From positions 248,001 through 312,000 of the forward strand of contig JBBRRB010000002.1 of the NCBI GenBank assembly GCA_038225555.1: a DNA stretch of 64,000 nt, read 5' to 3'. This document shows positions 8,770 to 16,855 of this stretch, one piece after another. How positions within the stretch are numbered: the stretch's first letter is position 1; every line of letters starts with the position of its first letter. The notes below the pieces were generated by a model. It had not been told where the DNA came from and did no database searches. It saw nothing but the letters and a program-made list of their open reading frames with translations. The translations under genes and the position numbers were made by a program. The stretch is from JANXQZ01 sp038225555 (GTDB lineage Bacteria; Acidobacteriota; Terriglobia; Bryobacterales; Bryobacteraceae).

Positions 8770-9549
8770 TTACTTCAAAAATCCGCTTTGGTTGCTCCTC
8801 GTGTCGCTTAATCGGTCATTCATGGGATCGTCCAGCGCCAAGAGCCAGCGCAGATCGGGAGCCATCTGCTTTTGCACCTCTGGTCTCAAGAGCTGCTTCT
8901 GGTACTGTTGCTGAGGTTTGTCACGCCGACAATAGAAGGCGTGCATCGCTCGACGAGGCGCTGGAGTTCGATTGGCGGTGCCTCCATGCCACATATGCGC
9001 GTTCATGATCACCACGGTTCCAGCCCCGCCAGTAAGCAGAATCTCACCCGGATGTGACGCCAGAAGATCAGTCAAGGCTTCCTGAGGCAGCTTGCCCCAT
9101 TTGTGCGATCCCGGAACCATGCGGATTGCTCCATTTTCTGTCGTGACGTCGTCCAGCATCCACACGGAATTGCACACCCAGTAACCTTTCTCGTCGGCGA
9201 TTGCGCCATTGTCCGCGTGGAGCGGCTGCACCCATGTGGAATGAGGATTGGCCGACCGTACATTCAAACTGCTCAACTTGAACTCCGGCCCAAGAACGAG
9301 CCGAATGTGATCGAGCAGAAGCGGCAACTGAATCGCTTCCTGGAAAACCTCTCCTTTATCCACGAGGTTCGCCAGTCGGCCAGTCTGTTCCTCCTGGCGG
9401 AACTCCGAGCCTGCGGCATCCCCCTCAAGTTCGAAAAGCCGATCCACACGCTCCCGGATGCGCGCGAGGAGGTCGGAACTCATGAAGTCTTCTAAAACAA
9501 CGAATCCATCCGACTCGAGCTTGTCTCTTGCGTGGGCTAACCTTTCCAT
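8770..9549 (-). CDS. Phytanoyl-CoA dioxygenase (PhyH) family Fe(II)/2-oxoglutarate oxygenase
   Basis: A 259-residue protein with the double-stranded beta-helix pattern of PhyH enzymes. The iron ligands are visible as H111-x-D113 (LHADN) and the distal H188 (MWHGG), with arginines near 199-200 placed to bind 2-oxoglutarate. The family hydroxylates varied small molecules with Fe(II), O2 and 2-oxoglutarate; the substrate here cannot be told. Its start is divergent from the amidase gene, with only 21 bases between the two start codons, so the promoters must overlap. Confidence 0.85.
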   Translation of the reverse strand: MERLAHARDKLESDGFVVLEDFMSSDLLARIRERVDRLFELEGDAAGSEFRQEEQTGRLANLVDKGEVFQEAIQLPLLLDHIRLVLGPEFKLSSLNVRSANPHSTWVQPLHADNGAIADEKGYWVCNSVWMLDDVTTENGAIRMVPGSHKWGKLPQEALTDLLASHPGEILLTGGAGTVVIMNAHMWHGGTANRTPAPRRAMHAFYCRRDKPQQQYQKQLLRPEVQKQMAPDLRWLLALDDPMNDRLSDTRSNQSGFLK

Positions 9550-9570
9550 CTCGATACACTAGTCTACGCC

Positions 9571-10938
9571 GTGGATGCCGACATCTGTTTCCTCTCCGCC
9601 ATCGAGATGGCACATGCCATCCAGTCCGGCCAACTCTCGGCCCGTGACGCAATGGAGGCGCACCTCCAGCAAATCGACCGACTGAATCCAGCGCTTAACG
9701 CCATGGTCACGCTCGTACCCGAGCAAGCCATGGCGCAGGCCCGACTGACGGACGAGGCCTTCGCGCACGGACGTGTGTTAGGTCCGCTGCATGGGTTGCC
9801 TGTGGCAATTAAGGATCTGCACGATACCGCGGGCATTCGCACCACCTACGGATCGCGAATATTTGAGAATCACGTGCCGGAACAGGACACCATCGTCGTC
9901 GAGCGGCTGAAGAACGCTGGCGCGATCGTAATTGGAAAAACGAATACGCCGGAGTTTGGAGCGGGTTCGCAAACCTTCAACGAGGTTTTCGGCGCGACTC
10001 GAAATCCCTTCGACCTCACCAAGACTTGCGGCGGCAGGAGCGGCGGGGCGGCAGTGGCGCTCGCCTGCGGAATGGTCCCGATCGCGGATGGGAGCGATAT
10101 GGGCGGTTCCCTCCGCAATCCCGCGAGCTTCTGCAACGTGGTCGGATTGCGTCCAGGTTCGGGGCGCGTGCCCAACTTGCATCCCGACGCGGCTAACCTT
10201 AGCGTCGGCGGACCCATGGCGCGCAGCGTGGCCGACCTCGCGCTCATGCTGAGCGTGATCGCCGAAGAAGGGGGACAATTCACCCGGCCGCTGGAGCGAG
10301 ACTTGCGCGGTGTGCGCGTGGCGTGGTTCAAGGATCTCGGGGGTGTCCCTTTCGATGGGAGGGTGACGCGCGTGATTGAGCGCCAGCGTGATATGTTTCA
10401 GTCGCTCGGCTGCACCGTCGAAACAGCCGAGCCGGATTTCTCAGGAGCGGACGAGGCATTCAAAATTCTGCGCGCGTGGTCGTTTGCCGTGAAATTCGGC
10501 GAGCTGAGTAAGCGTCGCGGGGACTTGATGAAAGATACGGTGATCCAGGAAATCGAGCGCGGAGTGGCGTTGAGCGCGATGCAGATCGCCCATGCTGAAG
10601 CGCTCAGGACCGAGTTGGTTCGCCGCGTAGACGCATTTTTTGAGCTCTACGAGTTCTTCGTCTTGCCGGTTGCCCAGGTGCCTCCCTTCGACGTGAGTCA
10701 GCCTTACGTCGCCGAAATCGAGGGCCGTAAGATGGAGACCTATATCGATTGGATGCAGTCCTGCTATTTCATCTCAATGACGGGCTGTCCGGCCATTTCC
10801 GTTCCCGCCGGATTTACCGAGGAAGGGTTGCCGATCGGACTGCAGATTGTCGGCCGCGACGAATGGGGCGTTTTACAAATCGCCCATGCCTTCGAGCAGG
10901 CGAAGCCTGATTCACACTTTGCGCCCGTCGGCCGATAA
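9571..10938 (+). CDS. Amidase signature family amidase
   Basis: A 455-residue amidase with the Ser-cisSer-Lys triad in place: K81 (VAIKDLHDT), cis-Ser S156 (GGRSGGAA) and nucleophile S179 (DMGGSLRNPA). The usual GGSSGG has an Arg in the first Ser position, which is not catalytic. It hydrolyses amide bonds of an unknown substrate. It resembles stand-alone amidases more than GatA, because gatC and gatB are absent here. Start is a GTG at 9571. It is followed after 14 bases by the PilZ-J-domain gene on the same strand. Confidence 0.88.
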   Translation: MDADICFLSAIEMAHAIQSGQLSARDAMEAHLQQIDRLNPALNAMVTLVPEQAMAQARLTDEAFAHGRVLGPLHGLPVAIKDLHDTAGIRTTYGSRIFENHVPEQDTIVVERLKNAGAIVIGKTNTPEFGAGSQTFNEVFGATRNPFDLTKTCGGRSGGAAVALACGMVPIADGSDMGGSLRNPASFCNVVGLRPGSGRVPNLHPDAANLSVGGPMARSVADLALMLSVIAEEGGQFTRPLERDLRGVRVAWFKDLGGVPFDGRVTRVIERQRDMFQSLGCTVETAEPDFSGADEAFKILRAWSFAVKFGELSKRRGDLMKDTVIQEIERGVALSAMQIAHAEALRTELVRRVDAFFELYEFFVLPVAQVPPFDVSQPYVAEIEGRKMETYIDWMQSCYFISMTGCPAISVPAGFTEEGLPIGLQIVGRDEWGVLQIAHAFEQAKPDSHFAPVGR

Positions 10939-10952
10939 ATCCATTAGCAAGT

Positions 10953-11870
10953 ATGGAAATGAGTTCGGAACGGCGCAAGCACTCCCGGCAGAAGAAGAAC
11001 ACTCGACCCGCTTTCCGGCTCTCCTTCGAGCAGAAAGCGGGCTATCCGCGGTTGGAAATCGTGGCTACGGTTATCGATACATCGGATGCGGGGTGCCGCA
11101 TCAAGACGATAGGCCCTCTCGCAGTCGGATCGCTGGTCTTTCTCGATCGCGCCGTCGTGTACGGTGGGACCAAAGCCGAGACCTGGACGGCGCGCGTCAA
11201 TTGGTGCAGCTTAGACGCGGATGGCGGCTATACCGAGGGGCTGAACTTGGAAGCCCCAGTAAAAGGTCAAACATCAGAAGCGAAGAGCCCGGAGCGAGAA
11301 GGTGCCGCGTGTCCTGATTATTACGAGCTGCTGCAACTGAACACCAAGGCGGATCCGGACACGATTCATCGCGTGTACCGTCTACTCGCCCAAAGGTTTC
11401 ATCCTGATAACGCGGAGTCCGGCGACGAACTGGTGTTCAGGCAGGTGCTCGGAGCCTACAAAGTGTTGAGCGATCCCGAACAGCGGGCGGCTTACGACGT
11501 CAAGCTAGGGCTGCAGAATCGGCATCGGTGGAAGATTTTCGATCAGGTCACCGCCATGAACGGACGTGGGGCTGAACAAACGAAGCGAACGGGGATCCTG
11601 CTGGTGCTCTATACGCGTCGACGGAACGAGCCCGCGCAGCCGTCAATGACCGTCCATGAGATGGAAGACCTCCTGGGCTGCCCCAAAGAGCACCTGGAAT
11701 TCGGCCTGTGGTACTTGCGGGAAAAGAGCTACGTCGCGCGCGGCGACAACGGGCGATTCACGATTACGGCCAGTGGAGTGGAAGCGGCTGAAGAGGCGGA
11801 AATACCCTGGACTCCCGCAAACCGGCTGCTAAATCCAGCGCAACCCGAGAGCGTTCCTCAATACGTTTAA
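10953..11870 (+). CDS. PilZ-J-domain fusion protein with C-terminal winged-helix-like region
   Basis: A 305-residue protein with three parts. Residues 6-100 look like a PilZ domain, with both c-di-GMP contact motifs: RxxxR at R8-R12 (RKHSR) and DxSxxG at D42-G47 (DTSDAG). Residues 121-185 form a J-domain with the HPD tripeptide at 150-152 (RFHPDN). Residues 212-285 look like a small winged-helix (a SMTVHEMEDLLGC helix, then a GDNGRFTIT wing). J-domains stimulate DnaK ATPase and PilZ domains bind c-di-GMP, so a second-messenger-tuned co-chaperone or adaptor is a reasonable inference. No zinc-finger or substrate domain of classic DnaJ is present. Confidence 0.8.
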   Translation: MEMSSERRKHSRQKKNTRPAFRLSFEQKAGYPRLEIVATVIDTSDAGCRIKTIGPLAVGSLVFLDRAVVYGGTKAETWTARVNWCSLDADGGYTEGLNLEAPVKGQTSEAKSPEREGAACPDYYELLQLNTKADPDTIHRVYRLLAQRFHPDNAESGDELVFRQVLGAYKVLSDPEQRAAYDVKLGLQNRHRWKIFDQVTAMNGRGAEQTKRTGILLVLYTRRRNEPAQPSMTVHEMEDLLGCPKEHLEFGLWYLREKSYVARGDNGRFTITASGVEAAEEAEIPWTPANRLLNPAQPESVPQYV

Positions 11871-11874
11871 GAAG

Positions 11875-12138
11875 TTAGGAGCGAGCGCCGCGGACCGCAC
11901 CTTTCAGGCGCGACTGCCTTAGTTTCGCAGACTTGCGCTTGGGCTTGGTGATCAAAAACGTTCCGCTGCCGATGTATTCAGCTCGATAGAGATGCTCCTT
12001 CTGGGGCTTGGCCTCTTCTACCTTAGGCGCGCTGCCGCTTTTGAGTGCGGCCACTTTCCCCGCCACAGTCCCAATCGCCTTCGCGGCGCTCACGAGTATT
12101 CCGGAGTCTGGAGTTGTCTTGCTATCTTCCGCTGCCAT
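11875..12138 (-). CDS. Small basic hypothetical protein
   Basis: An 87-residue protein with ATG at 12138. It has an Ala/Gly-rich central helix (AAKAIGTVAGKVAALKSG) and a strongly basic C-terminal end (KPKRKSAKLRQSRLK). It is convergent with the PilZ-J gene, four bases from its stop, and divergent from the next gene, with 29 bases between starts. No family is recognised. The basic tail suggests nucleic-acid or membrane-surface contact, but this is a guess. Confidence 0.5.
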   Translation of the reverse strand: MAAEDSKTTPDSGILVSAAKAIGTVAGKVAALKSGSAPKVEEAKPQKEHLYRAEYIGSGTFLITKPKRKSAKLRQSRLKGAVRGARS

Positions 12139-12167
12139 ATACGTTGTATGGTAGCATCCTGTAAAGC

Positions 12168-12440
12168 ATGCCTTGCCTCTTGCTGATCCTGTTTCTCGCG
12201 TTTCCTCGCGTTGCCTTGGTTCTGCTGTATTTCCTGACCAACTATATAGAGAAGGCATTCCACGGCATTTTAATTCCGCTGCTCGGATTTTTGTTCCTGC
12301 CGCTGACCACGCTGGCCTACGCATGGATGGTGAATAATAACGTTGCCATCGCCGGGATCAACTTGCTTTGGCTGGCGCTAGCCGCCTTAATCGATCTGGG
12401 ATCTTTTGGAGGAGGCTACAGCCGGAGGCGCAGGCGTTAA
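12168..12440 (+). CDS. Small integral membrane protein
   Basis: A 90-residue protein almost wholly hydrophobic. Helices are predicted at about residues 3-24, 33-54 and 59-80, and the end is basic (YSRRRRR), which should lie in the cytoplasm by the positive-inside rule. It lies 9 bases before the Pal-like lipoprotein gene and is probably in one transcript with it. Function is unknown. Confidence 0.6.
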   Translation: MPCLLLILFLAFPRVALVLLYFLTNYIEKAFHGILIPLLGFLFLPLTTLAYAWMVNNNVAIAGINLLWLALAALIDLGSFGGGYSRRRRR

Positions 12441-12449
12441 GCTAAAAAC

Positions 12450-13064
12450 ATGGGATCCAAACTACAGATCATTAAAACAGAGCTCACACTTGGAATCGGC
12501 ATCGCCGCGCTATGTCTGGCGTTTGCAGGATGTAAGCCTAAACAACCGCTCGCTAGCGCAGCGCCGCCGCTTCCCAAGCCCGAGGTTGCCGCCGCCCCTG
12601 CATCCGCCCCGCCCCGCGAGACTGCGCGACCTGAACCGTCTCGTCCGGCCGAAACCGCCGCGACCACGCGCTCCACAATGCCCGACGCGGCAACCAAAGC
12701 ACACATTGAGGAGCTGTTGAGTCGCATCCAGGACGCTTATTTCGATTACAACCAGAAGACGATTCGCCCCGATGCGGAAACCGCCCTGAAGACGGATGTG
12801 CAAACTCTTTCTGAAATTGTTCGCCAGTATCCGGAATACAAGCTAACCATTGAGGGTCACTGCGACGAACGCGGATCGGATGAATACAACCTCGCCCTGG
12901 GCGAAGCGCGCGCCAGGCAGGCTCTAGAGTATATGGCGAGTCTCGGTCTGCCCAGCAACCAGTTGAAGATCGTCAGCTTCGGGAAAGAAAAGCCGGCCTG
13001 CACCGAGCACGATGAAGCTTGCTGGCAGAAGAATCGGCGCGCCCACATTTCGCAAGCCCAGTAA
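12450..13064 (+). CDS. pal: Pal-like peptidoglycan-associated OmpA-family lipoprotein
   Basis: A 204-residue lipoprotein. The signal peptide ends in a lipobox LAFAGC with the lipidated cysteine at 28. A Pro/Ala-rich linker (30-75) leads to a C-terminal OmpA domain (about 95-200) with YFDYNQKTIRPDA and the peptidoglycan-contact region EGHCDERGSDEYN. The domain order and the DERG motif match Pal, which ties the outer membrane to peptidoglycan. No tolQRAB genes lie nearby, so it may be a second Pal-type protein rather than the Tol-system one. An extra CTEHDEAC pair near the C-terminus could form a disulfide. Confidence 0.88.
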   Translation: MGSKLQIIKTELTLGIGIAALCLAFAGCKPKQPLASAAPPLPKPEVAAAPASAPPRETARPEPSRPAETAATTRSTMPDAATKAHIEELLSRIQDAYFDYNQKTIRPDAETALKTDVQTLSEIVRQYPEYKLTIEGHCDERGSDEYNLALGEARARQALEYMASLGLPSNQLKIVSFGKEKPACTEHDEACWQKNRRAHISQAQ

Positions 13065-13105
13065 CCGATGCTGCGGCGGGTGTGCTGCTAAAATAGTGGA
13101 ACCCG

Positions 13106-14287
13106 ATGCAAGCAACTCTTGAACTCGCAGAACGCATTTCGCTGATCAGCGAATCCTCGACCATGAAGGTGGCGGCCGACGCCGACCGCCTTCGCCGGGA
13201 AGGCTTGGACGTGGTCGATTTCGGCGCGGGCGAGCCCGATTTTCCCACACCCGACAATATCAAGAATGCCGCGATCGACGCGATCCATGCCAATTTTACA
13301 AAGTACACGCCAGCAGGCGGCGTCATCGAGTTAAAGAAGGCGATCTGTTCGCGGCATCATCAGGACTATGGGACCAACTACGCTCCGGGCGAATGCCTCG
13401 TCACAGTTGGCGGGAAGCATGGGATTTTTAATCTCACGCAGGCGCTGATCCAGCCCGGCGACGAGGTGCTGATCCCCGTTCCTTACTGGGTGACCTACAA
13501 AGACGTAGTGAACTACGCGGGCGGCAAGTGCGTGTTCGTCCAAACCGACGAGGATGCTGGTTTCACTTTCACCGCGAAAGATCTCGAACCGCACATCACC
13601 TCCAGGACGAAGCTGCTGATCATCAACTCGCCCTCGAACCCCAGCGGCGCGGTGCTGTCCCCGGAAGAGTTCGGGCGCATCTACGAAATGGCCAAAAAGC
13701 ATGGCGTGCTGCTGATGACAGACGAGTGCTACTGCCGCTTCCTCTACGACAGCGACCCTTTCTCGGTCGCGGCCCTGCCTGGCGCGAAGGAGCATGTTGT
13801 AGTAGCTGGCTCGCTCTCAAAAACTTATGCGATGACGGGATGGCGGATCGGGTTTGTTCTGGCTCCTAAGCCCATCATCGACGCTATGGGAAAGCTTCAA
13901 AGCCACAGCACATCCAACCCGACATCCATCTCGCAAAAGGCGGCGATCGAAGCCGTCTCTGGATCTCAGGAATCGATTCCCGTTATGCTTGCCGAGTATC
14001 GCAATCGCCGGGATTACGTGATCCAGCGTTTGCGGGCGATCCCCGGGGTAAAAATCGTGGAGCCGCGAGGGGCGTTCTACGCCTATCCGAATATATCGGT
14101 GGCGTTCCGGAATGGAATTACTTCGGCGCTGCAGTTCTCCGATCGGCTGTTGCAAGAGGCCCATGTCGCGGTTGTTCCGGGAGAGGCGTTTGGCACCAGC
14201 GAACATGTTCGCATTTCCTACGCAACGTCGATGAAGGAACTGGAGCGCGGACTTGACCGGATCGAGCAATTTATCCGGGAGCAGTAG
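13106..14287 (+). CDS. PLP-dependent class I aminotransferase (aspartate aminotransferase type)
   Basis: A 393-residue fold-type I aminotransferase. The PLP lysine is K239 in SLSKTYAMTGWRIGF. The substrate-side arginine motif is near residue 372 (EHVRISYA). PLP phosphate contacts appear as VGGKHGIFN, and NSPSNPSGAV is the conserved loop. It resembles the prokaryotic aspartate/prephenate aminotransferase group (class Ib). It moves an amino group between Asp or related amino acids and 2-oxoglutarate. Its last 35 bases overlap the start of the manA gene. Confidence 0.9.
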   Translation: MQATLELAERISLISESSTMKVAADADRLRREGLDVVDFGAGEPDFPTPDNIKNAAIDAIHANFTKYTPAGGVIELKKAICSRHHQDYGTNYAPGECLVTVGGKHGIFNLTQALIQPGDEVLIPVPYWVTYKDVVNYAGGKCVFVQTDEDAGFTFTAKDLEPHITSRTKLLIINSPSNPSGAVLSPEEFGRIYEMAKKHGVLLMTDECYCRFLYDSDPFSVAALPGAKEHVVVAGSLSKTYAMTGWRIGFVLAPKPIIDAMGKLQSHSTSNPTSISQKAAIEAVSGSQESIPVMLAEYRNRRDYVIQRLRAIPGVKIVEPRGAFYAYPNISVAFRNGITSALQFSDRLLQEAHVAVVPGEAFGTSEHVRISYATSMKELERGLDRIEQFIREQ

Positions 14288-15062
14288 ACCGGTCCGTCTG
14301 CCGTCGTCGGCGAAGGAGAAGGTCTGGGGAAGCACTCGTCTTTCTCCCTGGTATCCCGATTCGAACAAAAAGATCGGCGAGGTTTGGTTCGAAGCGGACT
14401 TGCCGCTGCTGGTGAAGTTTATCTTCACGAGTGAAAAGCTTTCCGTGCAGGTGCATCCCGGTGACGAGTTCGCTTCCAAGCATGAGCAGTCGCGCGGCAA
14501 AACGGAGATGTGGCACATTCTCCGCGCTGAGCCGGAATCGCGAATCGCAATCGGATTTCGCGAGGCGATCAGTCCAGGCCGTCTGCGCTCGGCATCCCTT
14601 TCCGGCGAGATCGAAGCGTTGTTGAATTGGGTGCCCGTGCGAGCGGGCGATACTTATTTGATTCCTGCGGGAACCGTGCACGCGATTGGGGCGGGGATCG
14701 CGCTCTGCGAGATCCAACAGCATTCCGACATAACGTATCGACTGTACGACTACGGCCGCCCCAGGGATCTGCATCTGGACAAGGCGGAGCAAGTGAGCAG
14801 CTTGCGAGCGCATGAAGGCAAGCCGGTTCCGTTCCCTGTCACAAGCGAGTACTTTCGTACGGATCTGCAGGATGTGAGCCAATCACTCCAGTACTCGGCC
14901 GACCCGGCAGGCTTCCAGTTGCTCATTATTTTGGACGGAGCTGGAAAAATCGCAGGTCAGCCATACAGGCTGGGCGAGGCTTGGTATGTGCCGGCGGGGG
15001 TCGAGCTTTTTGCAATCGAACCCGATCAACGCACTCGAATCTTGCGCACGCAATTGCCGTAA
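14253..15062 (+). CDS. manA: Type I mannose-6-phosphate isomerase
   Basis: A 269-residue cupin enzyme that interconverts mannose-6-phosphate and fructose-6-phosphate. Metal-ligand motifs are visible: QVHPGDEFASKHE and KTEMWHIL near residues 65-92, and PAGTVHAIGAGIALCEIQQ near 145-165. It is shorter than E. coli ManA (391) and similar to the short bacterial form. The first good start is a TTG at 14253, inside the aminotransferase gene; no ATG or GTG fits before the conserved KVWGSTRL. Its stop abuts the stop of the convergent dehydrogenase gene. Confidence 0.88.
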   Translation: MTGSSNLSGSSRPVRLPSSAKEKVWGSTRLSPWYPDSNKKIGEVWFEADLPLLVKFIFTSEKLSVQVHPGDEFASKHEQSRGKTEMWHILRAEPESRIAIGFREAISPGRLRSASLSGEIEALLNWVPVRAGDTYLIPAGTVHAIGAGIALCEIQQHSDITYRLYDYGRPRDLHLDKAEQVSSLRAHEGKPVPFPVTSEYFRTDLQDVSQSLQYSADPAGFQLLIILDGAGKIAGQPYRLGEAWYVPAGVELFAIEPDQRTRILRTQLP

Positions 15063-16097
15063 CTAAAACGTGAGTACGAATTTTCCGATACCGTCGTCGT
15101 ACCGTTCGCAGCGTTCGAAGATTGGCTGAATATCCGAAATCGATTGCGAATGCGTGAGGACAGGCACGAATCGCTTAGGCTGGTCGGATAACAGTTTGAG
15201 TGCAGTCTCCGATTCCCGGTTGGACCTTCTCACGCTAAAAAACGTGAGTTCCTTTCGACGCAGTACGTGAAAGGCTAAGTTCACATACTCGTCGGAAGGG
15301 ATGCCAGTAATCACTACGCGACCCGCATTCCGAGTTGCCAGCAGACTCTGAGTTATCGTGTCTTGTTTGGTGGCGCAGTCGAGAGTAACATCCACACCGC
15401 GTTGACCGGTCTCGCTTAGGATCTGTTTCACTGGATCAACCTGAGTCGGGTCAATCGCCGCGTCCGCCCCCATCATCAAAGCCAACTCGCGCCGATGGGC
15501 CACCGGCTCTACCGACCATACCCTGGAAGCGCCAGCCAACTTCAATCCTGCGATAGTGAGCAGGCCAATCGGTCCAGCACCAAAAACCAGAGCGGTCTCG
15601 CCGGGCTTGACGGCTGCGAATTGCATCGAATGCAGGATAATCGAGAAGGGTTCCACCAAGGTGCCTTCGCTCAGGCTCAGATTGCGTGGAAGAGCGAGCA
15701 GGTTGTGCGCCGGAAGGTTTACCAGCTCGCGAAAAAATCCCGGATCGCCTGGCGTGCTCAAGAATCTCAGATGGTTGCAGACGTTATGATGGCCCGTCAT
15801 GCAAAATTCACAGTGGTAGCAATAGATCGCCGGCTCGAGCACTGCGGAGTCGCCCTTAGACCACCCAGTCACGCCTGTGCCGATTTTCGCCACCACGCCC
15901 GCTGGCTCATGCCCGAGCACCATCGGATACACGCAACGAGCGTCGCCAATCCCGCCTTCGCTAAAGTAATGCAGGTCAGACCCGCAGATGCCAATGGCTT
16001 TGACCGCCACCTGAATCTCGCCAGGACCGGGGTCGGGGATGGGCTTCTGATCCAGCAGACGAAACTCGCGCTGGTTAGAGAGTTCAGCTACAAGCAT
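15063..16097 (-). CDS. Zinc-dependent medium-chain dehydrogenase (sorbitol/threonine dehydrogenase-like)
   Basis: A 344-residue MDR enzyme. Catalytic zinc ligands C38 (CGSDLHYF), H63 and E64 (GHEPAG) are present, as are all four structural zinc cysteines C93, C96, C99 and C107. The NAD-binding turn is FGAGPIGL near residue 170. It oxidises a polyol, sugar acid or amino-alcohol; the exact substrate is not resolved. It lies 21 bases downstream of the zinc-ribbon gene on the same strand. Confidence 0.88.
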   Translation of the reverse strand: MLVAELSNQREFRLLDQKPIPDPGPGEIQVAVKAIGICGSDLHYFSEGGIGDARCVYPMVLGHEPAGVVAKIGTGVTGWSKGDSAVLEPAIYCYHCEFCMTGHHNVCNHLRFLSTPGDPGFFRELVNLPAHNLLALPRNLSLSEGTLVEPFSIILHSMQFAAVKPGETALVFGAGPIGLLTIAGLKLAGASRVWSVEPVAHRRELALMMGADAAIDPTQVDPVKQILSETGQRGVDVTLDCATKQDTITQSLLATRNAGRVVITGIPSDEYVNLAFHVLRRKELTFFSVRRSNRESETALKLLSDQPKRFVPVLTHSQSISDIQPIFERCERYDDGIGKFVLTF

Positions 16098-16118
16098 CGG
16101 GGTTCGAAAACGCGACAG

Positions 16119-16601
16119 TCATTTCTTGAATAAGTTGTCAAACGCCGTCCGGGCATCGCTAGGCGTCCGCTGACCGGAGCCGTTTGTTGGCGTGTGGTTC
16201 GAGTTTGAGGCCGGGGCGGGAGCCACGTCGCGTGCAATCGTAACACGGGGGTTGAAGAGTTCGCAGTCGTTGGCTTGGTCCTTCACGGGGATGCGGACCT
16301 GGATCGGCTTTAGGCACTGGAAGCGAGTTGAGGGTTCGAAATTCGCACATTGCTTGCAGCAGTGCAACGCGGCGCTGCACTTGGGGCAGATCCCTTTCCA
16401 GTTCACTTCGAGCGGCAGGGCCGTGGAGCAGTTGAAGCACCGTGATGCAGCAACATTTTGGAGCAGCCGGGGTAATCTAGGCCCGGTAATGTCGATAGAC
16501 GGCCTCGGCCCGGCCGGCTTCGGGCGGTCCTGCCGATGGCCATTGAATTCGCGCTTCGAATCCATATAGCCCTGCTGTCTGTATTTACGATCTTCGTCCA
16601 T
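16119..16601 (-). CDS. Zinc-ribbon hypothetical protein
   Basis: A 160-residue protein. The N-terminus (1-50) is polar and probably disordered. Residues 54-115 carry CFNCSTALPL, ICPKCSAALHCCKQC and two later cysteines, a pattern for one or two zinc ribbons. The C-terminus is low-complexity (PAPASNSNHTPTNGSGQ) and ends in a short amphipathic tail (ARTAFDNLFKK). I know of no named function; similar proteins occur in Acidobacteria. It is probably in one transcript with the dehydrogenase. Confidence 0.65.
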   Translation of the reverse strand: MDEDRKYRQQGYMDSKREFNGHRQDRPKPAGPRPSIDITGPRLPRLLQNVAASRCFNCSTALPLEVNWKGICPKCSAALHCCKQCANFEPSTRFQCLKPIQVRIPVKDQANDCELFNPRVTIARDVAPAPASNSNHTPTNGSGQRTPSDARTAFDNLFKK

Positions 16602-16855
16602 TTGTCGATCCGACTCCTGAATATCTGTCGATGAGGCGCCAGGCGTGTGGCAGTTTGCGTTTATTTCCTTGCAGTCACGTGGCCAGAAACCGCGAACCTA
16701 TCTATTTCGGAGGAATTGAGTGGAAGCTGGGAACGGAGTCAGAGACAAAATCCCGCTGCCTAAATACCTATGTACCACGAAATCAAACAAAATCCAACAC
16801 AATTGTGCACTTAGCACCCTTCGGCCCGGTAATAGGTGGCTCGCCGTAGTACCAG

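Noticed and set aside
16631..16849. A 72-codon plus-strand frame in the 254-base gap before the GT-C gene's end
   Set aside because: No family, no ribosome site and an unlikely composition; the gap looks non-coding.
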